A stretch of 64,000 nucleotides of DNA, from NCBI RefSeq assembly GCF_006542665.1, contig NZ_AP019735.1:434001-498000 (forward strand), written 5' to 3'. Each line of letters begins with the position of its first letter. The first letter of the stretch is position 1. The stretch comes from Alistipes communis. GTDB lineage: Bacteria; Bacteroidota; Bacteroidia; Bacteroidales; Rikenellaceae. A program made the translations under genes and the position numbers. This document shows, piece by piece, positions 1-6,591 of this stretch. The notes under the pieces were generated by a model that saw only the letters and a program-made list of their open reading frames with translations, did no database searches and was not told the origin of the DNA.

Positions 1-565
1 GAAAAAACTAAAGTCCGCAATAACAGATTTACTCTTTCATTCAATAGCAGATGCTCATACCATACGTTTAGGCGAAATTGCACATATTACGAATGGTGCT
101 GGTGACGTGCAAGATGCTAATACAGAACATCAAGAAGATTGGTATCCTTTCTTTGACCGTTCAGAAGAATTAAAATGGTTTCCAACTTATTCGTTTGACA
201 AAGAAGCTGTTATTTATGCTGGCGAAGGACAAAGTTTTTATCCTCGATATTATAATGGGAAATTTGCTTTACACCAAAGGTGTTACGCCATAACGGATTT
301 CGCTTCATGTATTATACCAAAGTATTGTTACCATTTTATGAATACATTAAATTCTTATTTTGTTAGAAATTCAGTTGGTTCTACTGTACCATCTTTGAGA
401 ATGGATATATTTCAAAAGGTAGAAATTAGACTACCTCCTATACCAAAGCAACAGCATATATGTAAAATTATTGATGCTTTTTATACTAAACTTGAAGTCG
501 AACAAAGGGGCATTTCTATTTTACAAGAATTGAAGCAATTTTTGCTCTCGCAGATGTTCATATAA
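1..565 (+). CDS. hsdS: HsdS type I specificity subunit, C-terminal half (cut by window edge)
   Basis: The frame is open from base 2, so the gene or half-gene begins left of the window. A GTG at 107 is only an internal codon. The visible part starts with the end of a central helix (EKLKSAITDLLF), followed by one target-recognition domain and the conserved distal helix ending in LLSQMFI. S subunits use two such domains to choose the DNA target of a type I methylase/restriction complex. It converges on the next half-gene with an 8-bp overlap inside a hairpin. Whether it belongs to a full-length S gene or is another silent half cannot be decided from this window. Confidence 0.8.
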   Translation, partial: KKLKSAITDLLFHSIADAHTIRLGEIAHITNGAGDVQDANTEHQEDWYPFFDRSEELKWFPTYSFDKEAVIYAGEGQSFYPRYYNGKFALHQRCYAITDFASCIIPKYCYHFMNTLNSYFVRNSVGSTVPSLRMDIFQKVEIRLPPIPKQQHICKIIDAFYTKLEVEQRGISILQELKQFLLSQMFI

Positions 566-579
566 ACATTTGCGAGAGC
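544..579. repeat. Hairpin at convergent hsdS ends
   Basis: Left arm 544-558 and right arm 565-579 match at 14 of 15 positions around a 6-base loop, CATATA. It contains both stop codons of the two convergent half-genes. The 18-base core at 552-569 is identical to that of the second hairpin at 1754-1779. It may act as a bidirectional terminator and as a recombination site. Confidence 0.75.
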
Positions 580-1143
580 AGGTATCTTCGTTGCTGCTGA
601 TATTTAGAAAATATGCTATCCACTAATGAAAGATTGTTTTCGATTTTTGAAATGTACTTACTGATATTCTTTTGTTGCTCAATACTTGGCAAATGAATTT
701 CTATATTGCACAACTCCTCAAAAGTAAGACATAAGCGAACACTGCCTTCCAGGCGTTTATACATTTCATGTTTGAATGTTTGTGATGCAAAATAGTACTT
801 TAGATAACTGGGTAATAATTCTGATTTTGTAGTAAAGCAAACATACATGGGACTAACAATACCATTACTGTCCATTTCGTACAATGCTATTGAGCCAACA
901 TTTATACGAGCAGGATTGTATGCAAACATACCTTTCTTCACAACCTTATAATTTGAGGTATCATCGCTTGCTACTTCTCTGTCCTCAAATTGGTCTGATT
1001 GAGCTATAAATCCGTATTTGTTACTAACCGAAAGAACTTGCAAATCAGAGCCACTGCGATTTCTATCAGAACATTGTTTGAGTAATTCGGACAGTGGAAT
1101 CATATTTGTTTGTGAAGAATAGCACCGATGAATAATTGCGGAC
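558..1143 (-). pseudogene. Silent hsdS half-gene (one target-recognition domain)
   Basis: The coding frame contains one HsdS target-recognition domain, starting about MSAIIHRCYSSQTNMIPLSE, and the usual C-terminal coiled helix ending LLSQMFI. The open frame reaches 1262, but residues upstream of the SAI motif do not look like HsdS and that stretch overlaps the neighbouring half-gene, so the homologous part is taken to start near 1143. There is no N-terminal domain and no visible promoter. It probably serves as a donor of an alternative recognition domain by inversion. Its start carries the 9 bases GTCCGCAAT that also occur at 13-21 in the first half-gene, in the opposite orientation. Confidence 0.7.
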
Positions 1144-1155
1144 ATTACTGTACAG

Positions 1156-1176
1156 CAATCCTTAATTAAAGGGCTT
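1156..1176 (+). repeat. Inverted repeat copy 1 (hsdS recombination site)
   Basis: 21 bases encoding the QSLIKGL spacer helix of HsdS, identical in inverse orientation to 2285-2305. The segment between them (about 1.1 kb) contains one silent recognition domain and the second domain of the active hsdS. Confidence 0.85.
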
Positions 1177-1770
1177 ATAGATGATATAATAACTCTGAAA
1201 TGTGGGCAGTTAGTGGCATTTGAAACATTATATAGTAAAGCAGGTGAGGGTGGAACACCCACTACGTCAAATACAGAATTTTATGATAACGGCAGCATTC
1301 CTTTCATAAAAATAGACGATTTGAGCAATAAATATTTATCGGCTAACAAAGACTATATTACAGAGTTAGGACTCAAAAAATCTTCAGCATGGCTGATTCC
1401 TACGCACTCCATTATATACTCTAATGGAGCAACAATCGGTGCTATTTCTATAAACAAATATCCAGTCTGTACCAAACAAGGAATTTTAGGTATTGTCCCT
1501 AATACAAATATTGATGTTGAATTTCTTTATTACTTTATGCAATCTTCATATTTTCAAAAAGAAGTTGAACGTGTTGTAACTGAAGGTACGATGAAAACAG
1601 CCTACCTAAAGGATATAAATCACATAAAATGCCCAATACCAGATTTAGATAGGCAAAAAGAAATTAGTCATCTTCTTTCAGTGTTATCGCTTAAAGAGGA
1701 TGTTGAAAGGCAACTATTACAGAAATATCAAATACAGAAACAATATCTATTAAGGAAGATGTTCATATAA
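1156..1770 (+). pseudogene. Silent hsdS half-gene (one target-recognition domain)
   Basis: The frame begins in the central conserved helix (QQSLIKGLIDDIITLKCGQL), before the GTG at 1213 where a simple ORF call would start. It contains one target-recognition domain (SIPFIKIDDLSN, IIYSNGATIGAIS) and ends QKQYLLRKMFI. Its first 21 bases (1156-1176) are identical, in inverted orientation, to 2285-2305 inside the full-length hsdS. Inversion between them would put this domain in place of the present second domain of that gene. It converges on the full hsdS with the same 8-bp overlap and hairpin seen at 558-565. Confidence 0.75.
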
Positions 1771-1779
1771 ACATCTTCC
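1754..1779. repeat. Second hairpin at convergent hsdS ends
   Basis: Perfect 10-bp arms (GGAAGATGTT at 1754-1763, AACATCTTCC at 1770-1779) around the loop CATATA. It has the same layout as the hairpin at 544-579, with both stop codons inside, and shares an identical 18-base core at 1757-1774. Confidence 0.75.
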
Positions 1780-2902
1780 CCAACAAATACAGTTTTTGTT
1801 GATTGAATGACGCAAGAAGTTCTTGCTCAACAAAAAGTTTGCTCTCCAATTTGTCAAGCACGTTTGCGACACGCTTTTGTTCAGCAAGTGAAGGACAATA
1901 TATTTTCGCTTTACCATAATCTTTGAAGTAGATATGTGGTATCGCCATACCAGTTTTGTACGGTTGAAAGTTGAACACTGACAGCGCAAAGTACAGATAC
2001 CGCAAATCATTGTTGCCTATGACAGTAAGATAGTTGAGTGTGCCAATTACCGAAAATTTGCCCTGTGCATAGGAAACTGTACCAACACCCGAACCATCCT
2101 TGATTACCAGTATCGCATCACCGTTCATTTGTGGCACATCTTTATAACCAACCAATCCATTTGCACCAAACACTTTGCATAGTCCACTAGACAAAACCTC
2201 GCTCTCTTGAAGTGTTGAGCTATGACACTCTAAACACTGAGAAATTGCAATGTTAGCCTTTTCTTTGGTAGTTAGCGCAACTGCAAGCCCTTTAATTAAG
2301 GATTGCAGTTTCTCAATGATTTTGTTTTGGGTGGCGATACGCTCATCCAATAGTCGAAATAGCTCTGCTATTTTTGTGCGTTCTGCATGGTTCTCAGGAA
2401 AGTAGAATTCAAATCCGTTAAAATCAGATGTCGTTATCTGATTTATTCTTGCTCCTAGATTTTCTCCCACTTGCGAAAAATACTTCTTTGTACTTAGTAA
2501 TGGAAGTATAAATGGGTTATCGTTAGCTCGATATACCATCATAAATGCCCCAAATGTATTGTTAGCATCTTCTTGTTTTATTATAGCATTTTTACCTATC
2601 AGTCGTTGGCTGCCATTTCTTGCACATACTAAAATATCATTCTCTTTCGTAATGATTTTGTCCTTAATATGTTTATTAACACGTACTAAATCAGAATAGT
2701 CTATCATTCCGTTTTTTATATTCGAGGAACGAAAGACAATAATTCCGTTATTATCTACAACATCAGAAGGTTTATATGTTAAACCTATAATTGTTTCACC
2801 GATTTCACCTAATGAATGTTTCTTCCACTCTCCACTAAACTCAGGGAATCTCAAATGGGGAACATTGAGGACTTTATTTTCGTTATTATCTGCCATAATC
2901 AT
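1763..2902 (-). CDS. hsdS: Type I restriction-modification specificity subunit HsdS (full length)
   Basis: A 379-residue S subunit with two target-recognition domains. The first lies at about residues 10-170 (PEFSGEWKKHSLGEIGETI start), followed by a spacer helix with EKLQSLIKGLA near 195-210, a second domain at about 215-350, and the distal helix ending LLGKMFI. It sets the DNA target of the HsdM/HsdR complex encoded upstream on the same strand. The start codon overlaps the stop of the RhuM-type gene (TAATG), so it is translated with the operon. The spacer carries the 21-bp inverted repeat shared with the downstream half-gene, which makes its second domain exchangeable. This is the expressed member of the hsdS cluster in the orientation shown. 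Confidence 0.9.
   Translation of the reverse strand: MIMADNNENKVLNVPHLRFPEFSGEWKKHSLGEIGETIIGLTYKPSDVVDNNGIIVFRSSNIKNGMIDYSDLVRVNKHIKDKIITKENDILVCARNGSQRLIGKNAIIKQEDANNTFGAFMMVYRANDNPFILPLLSTKKYFSQVGENLGARINQITTSDFNGFEFYFPENHAERTKIAELFRLLDERIATQNKIIEKLQSLIKGLAVALTTKEKANIAISQCLECHSSTLQESEVLSSGLCKVFGANGLVGYKDVPQMNGDAILVIKDGSGVGTVSYAQGKFSVIGTLNYLTVIGNNDLRYLYFALSVFNFQPYKTGMAIPHIYFKDYGKAKIYCPSLAEQKRVANVLDKLESKLFVEQELLASFNQQKLYLLGKMFI
2285..2305 (-). repeat. Inverted repeat copy 2 (hsdS recombination site)
   Basis: Partner of 1156-1176, in the spacer between the two recognition domains of the full-length hsdS. The match is 21 of 21 bases in inverted orientation. Confidence 0.85.
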
Positions 2903-4308
2903 TATTCTTTATCGGGATTGATATCAAACGGCAACAATTTGTCACCATCATTAAACCGGTCGAAATCGGAGATAAACGAACGGTCTTGAATCACTTTATA
3001 TTTTTCATACTCACAATACGCCTTCTCTCGTGCCTCTTCTTGAGAAACTTTACCGGCTGAATCTTGTGCTTGATAGTCCATTGTAGCAAGAAACTGTTCA
3101 AGACGCTGCTTCCAGTCTGCCATCGTTGTAATGATATGGCGTTGAGCACGCTGTTCTGCAAATTCAAGAAATGCGTTAGTTACGCCGTTGAGTTCTGAAA
3201 CCTCTTTGTCAGACAAGTAGTTCTTTGCTACAATCGTATCAGATTTCTGTACTCTGCCATTGGGAGCTTTTTTCCAAGTGGTCAGTCCCATGTGCGGCAT
3301 TTCCGAGTCGGCACGTTCATATACTATTTCGGCAGCAGTACGATGAGTTACAGCCAAGTGCATCATGTTTTGCACCATCTTGAAGAACAATTTGGTACAA
3401 TCCGACTTCGGGTCGTAATCCGCACTGCATTCGGCATAGATGTCTGTTATCTTTTGGTAGTATCTGCGCTCTGAGGTACGTATCTCACGAATACGCTCCA
3501 GTAAATCGTCAAAATAATCTTTGCCAAAGTGTTTTCCCTGCTTCAAACGTTCATCATCAAGCGCATATCCTTTAATAATAAACTCCTTCAATACAGATGT
3601 AGCCCAGATACGAAACTGGGTGGCTTGATAGCTATTGACACGATAACCTACCGCAATAATAGCATCCAAATTATAGAACAGAGGTGTACGTTCCACATCC
3701 CTTTTTCCCTCTGATTGAACTATCCCAATTTTTCGGATAGTTGCCTCTTTTGTAAGCTCGCCTGTTTCGTAAATCTGACCAAGATGATAGTTGACAGTCC
3801 GTACATCCACCCCGAACAAATCGGCCATACGCTTTTGTGACATCCAAAATGTTTCACTGTTGAATATCACTTCTATTCGTGCCTCGCCTTGCGCCGTTTT
3901 ATACAGCAAAATGTTAGAACTCAACGAATTTTGCATCAATTCGTTTGTCGAAATTGTTCGAGTAAAATAATCGCGAGCTTGTTGTACCAACACTTTTTTG
4001 ACATCGGCATTTTCGGCAACAATCATACATGCCATACGAGACAGACGGAAGATATTGACCTTACGGAATGAACCGCTTCCAATCCTTACCATATCAACCG
4101 CTTGGTTGAAATGGTCGTCTACATTCATTCCTTTTTCACCTGCCACCTTGATAGCCTTGTCTATGACTCTTTGGAATTTCCAATAAGCCGAATAGCCCAT
4201 AGCAGCGCACAGGTCGCGAGAACTCCAGTATTCGTTTCCGCCCTCATCCTGACGGCGTATATTGCCGAATGATGGACGCATTTCGGGGATGTTGTCTATC
4301 TCTGCCAT
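2902..4308 (-). CDS. DinD-like / RhuM-family protein
   Basis: The N-terminal ~125 residues resemble the DinD/BRO-N type of domain (YWSSRDLCAAMGYSAYWKFQ, then FRLSRMACMIVAENADVKK). The rest is a RhuM-family domain (EVIFNSETFWMSQKRMADLF, then VRTVNYHL and FYNLDAIIAVGYRVNS). RhuM proteins are common in restriction-modification loci but their biochemical role is not established. The frame can start at a TTG at 4323 overlapping hsdM by 8 bases; the ATG at 4308, 7 bases after the hsdM stop, is preferred. Its stop overlaps the hsdS start. Placement between hsdM and hsdS suggests a modulatory role in the same system, which is inference. Confidence 0.8.
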   Translation of the reverse strand: MAEIDNIPEMRPSFGNIRRQDEGGNEYWSSRDLCAAMGYSAYWKFQRVIDKAIKVAGEKGMNVDDHFNQAVDMVRIGSGSFRKVNIFRLSRMACMIVAENADVKKVLVQQARDYFTRTISTNELMQNSLSSNILLYKTAQGEARIEVIFNSETFWMSQKRMADLFGVDVRTVNYHLGQIYETGELTKEATIRKIGIVQSEGKRDVERTPLFYNLDAIIAVGYRVNSYQATQFRIWATSVLKEFIIKGYALDDERLKQGKHFGKDYFDDLLERIREIRTSERRYYQKITDIYAECSADYDPKSDCTKLFFKMVQNMMHLAVTHRTAAEIVYERADSEMPHMGLTTWKKAPNGRVQKSDTIVAKNYLSDKEVSELNGVTNAFLEFAEQRAQRHIITTMADWKQRLEQFLATMDYQAQDSAGKVSQEEAREKAYCEYEKYKVIQDRSFISDFDRFNDGDKLLPFDINPDKE

Positions 4309-4315
4309 AGTGTAA

Positions 4316-5869
4316 TTATTCAACCAGCCCCAATTCTTTCAAATAGATCTCTATCTCCTTATCCAGTTCGGCTCGCTTGGCTTCCAATTCCTTTATTTCA
4401 GCCATCACAGCTTTGATGTCGATAGGCTCTTCTTCCTCAAAAGTATCGACATAGCGAGGAATATTCAGATTATAGTCATTTTCGGCAACCTCCTGCAACG
4501 TAGCAAGATGACTGTACTTTTCAATTTCCTTGCGGTCACGGTAGGTTTCTACAATCTTCTGTATATGCTGAGGCCGGAGTTTGTTCTGGGTCTTGACCTT
4601 TTCAAACTCTTTGCTGGCATCAATGAACAAGATATTATCGTCTTCCTTACGGCATTTCTTCAATACGAGAATACAGGTCGGAATACTTGTACCATAGAAT
4701 ATATTGGCTGGCAAACCGATAATAGCATCGATATAGTTTTTCTTCTCTATCAGGAAGCGGCGTATAACACCCTCTGCATTCCCTCGGAACAGAACTCCGT
4801 GCGGAGCAACGCAAGCCATCGTACCACCTTCATTGAGATGATGAACCATGTGCAGGATAAAAGCATAGTCGGCTGTTTTCTTAGGGGCAAGCCGTCCTGC
4901 TTTACTGAAACGGTCGTCGTTGTTAAATTTGTCGGCGGCACTCCATTCGGCAGAGAAAGGAGGATTTGCAACCACCGCATCAAACTGCATATCATCGAAT
5001 GCATCCCATTCAAGTGTATCGCCATTCTCTATTTTGAAGCTGCTGAAGCGGATGCCATGCAGCAACATATTCATTCGGGCAAGGTTGTAGGTTGTCGGAT
5101 TCTTCTCCTGTCCGTAGATATATGCTGCCTTGCCAATACTTGCAGCACGGAGCAACAGTGAACCACTACCGCAGGTAGGGTCGTAAACATTACGCAAACG
5201 GTTATGTCCAAGAGTAACAATCTCCGCCAATATACGGCTGACCTCTTGCGGAGTATAGAACTCACCTGCTTTCTTGCCTGCACCGGCAGCAAACTGGCTA
5301 ATCATATACTCATAAGCATCGCCCAAAATGTCAATCTCCTGCGATGCCTCCACACCAAACTTTATGTCATCGAGTGCAAGCAGAACATTGCTAACAAGCG
5401 TATTCTTGTCATCTGCTGTCTTTCCGAGCTTAGGGGAAGCAAGGTCAATATCCGAAAACAGACCACCGAAATCCTCTTCACTGTCACGTCCGAGCGTACT
5501 ATCCTCAATGCGTTTCAATGAACGCTCCAGCATCGGAAGTATATTTTCTTTCCGCTTGATAGCTTCGATTACGGAAGAAAACAAGAATTTCGGTTCAATG
5601 AAGTAGCCTATATTTTCCAAGCACTGGTTCTTGACCTCTTCCTGCAATTCCGCAGCATCCGAATCGGGCATTTCCCATAATTTCTTGAATGTAACTTCAT
5701 CATCCTCCAAAGCACTGTTAGCATACGTTTCTATCTTCTCCGACAGATATTTGTAGAAAATGAAGCCCAAGGTAAAATACATGAAATCGCTTGCCGACAT
5801 ATTGCCGCGCAAACGGTTTGCGACCTCCCAAAGCTGGTCACGGAGTTTCTGTTGCAGTTCTTCGCTCAT
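4316..5869 (-). CDS. hsdM: Type I restriction-modification DNA methylase HsdM
   Basis: 517 residues, normal for the family. An N-terminal helical HsdM_N domain (residues 1-150) is followed by an N6-adenine methylase domain with the SAM-binding motif DPTCGSGSLLL near residue 233 and the catalytic motif NPPF near residue 301. A C-terminal coiled segment (EIKELEAKRAELDKEIEIYL) would contact HsdS. It transfers a methyl group from SAM to adenine in the target chosen by HsdS, and with HsdR forms the restriction complex. Seven bases separate it from the GIY-YIG gene upstream. Confidence 0.95.
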   Translation of the reverse strand: MSEELQQKLRDQLWEVANRLRGNMSASDFMYFTLGFIFYKYLSEKIETYANSALEDDEVTFKKLWEMPDSDAAELQEEVKNQCLENIGYFIEPKFLFSSVIEAIKRKENILPMLERSLKRIEDSTLGRDSEEDFGGLFSDIDLASPKLGKTADDKNTLVSNVLLALDDIKFGVEASQEIDILGDAYEYMISQFAAGAGKKAGEFYTPQEVSRILAEIVTLGHNRLRNVYDPTCGSGSLLLRAASIGKAAYIYGQEKNPTTYNLARMNMLLHGIRFSSFKIENGDTLEWDAFDDMQFDAVVANPPFSAEWSAADKFNNDDRFSKAGRLAPKKTADYAFILHMVHHLNEGGTMACVAPHGVLFRGNAEGVIRRFLIEKKNYIDAIIGLPANIFYGTSIPTCILVLKKCRKEDDNILFIDASKEFEKVKTQNKLRPQHIQKIVETYRDRKEIEKYSHLATLQEVAENDYNLNIPRYVDTFEEEEPIDIKAVMAEIKELEAKRAELDKEIEIYLKELGLVE

Positions 5870-5876
5870 ATCTTTA

Positions 5877-6578
5877 TTACTCTATATTATTCTGTATTAC
5901 ATCACTTTCCGGCAATGGTATATTGCTCTCTATTATACTTCTCAGGTCATCCAGCACTTTCCCTTTATATGAGAAATATTTTGCCCCTTGATATGCACCT
6001 GATGTATTCCGTTTCTCTTCTGGCATAAACGTACCGACAAAAGGGGACAATTTATAAATACGCCCTTCATATTCAACGGAATCATCGCTTGCCACCTTGA
6101 CTTCTGTATTCGTAGGAATAAAGGTAACGCATTCGCCTATTTTAATACCGACCATGCTGAATTTGAAACGTCCTCGTTTTACGGTTCGTTTCTGCATTAC
6201 AGACAACGATTCTTTTTCATTATGACAAACCGGTTTATTATCTACATAGACCGTGACAACCGCATCATCAATCATCTTGGCTATGTCATTGAATATATCC
6301 AAAGCTATTTGCGGCGGCACATTGAAAAACTCCCGATTCTGGCGAATACGCAAATCCGTCAACCGGTCGATGGTCTTGTGTACATGTTTTTCAACATCGT
6401 TATATTTGACAGTCTGAATGGTTGCATAAATCTCAAAAGGCAACGGAACTGCCGTATTATCAAGTTCCTTGGAACGTATATCAACAGGTCGCGCACTTTT
6501 ACCGATCTTGACCCAATCCTCACGAAAACTTGGATTAGTCAAGATATACACATATCCTGGTTCATTTGTCTTTACCAT
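5877..6578 (-). CDS. GIY-YIG (T5orf172-type) protein with RAMA-like C-terminal domain
   Basis: 233 residues with no signal peptide. The first ~90 residues carry the T5orf172/GIY-YIG pattern: GYVYILTN, then VKIGKS, an Arg at PVDIRSKEL, a Glu/His pair in VEKHVHKTI, and REFFNV. Residues ~135-220 (IKIGECVTFIP, VEYEGRIYKLSPF, NTSGAYQGAKYFSY) resemble the RAMA/DUF4357 domains found with adenine methylases, which are thought to bind modified DNA. It sits in the middle of the R-M operon, 13 bases after hsdR and 7 before hsdM. A nuclease or reader linked to methylation state is plausible. The C-terminal call rests on pattern only. Confidence 0.7.
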   Translation of the reverse strand: MVKTNEPGYVYILTNPSFREDWVKIGKSARPVDIRSKELDNTAVPLPFEIYATIQTVKYNDVEKHVHKTIDRLTDLRIRQNREFFNVPPQIALDIFNDIAKMIDDAVVTVYVDNKPVCHNEKESLSVMQKRTVKRGRFKFSMVGIKIGECVTFIPTNTEVKVASDDSVEYEGRIYKLSPFVGTFMPEEKRNTSGAYQGAKYFSYKGKVLDDLRSIIESNIPLPESDVIQNNIE

Positions 6579-6591
6579 ATCTGTATTCCTT

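Noticed and set aside
1144..1262. N-terminal extension of the minus-strand hsdS half-gene
   Set aside because: The residues do not resemble HsdS and the stretch is the start of the opposite half-gene.
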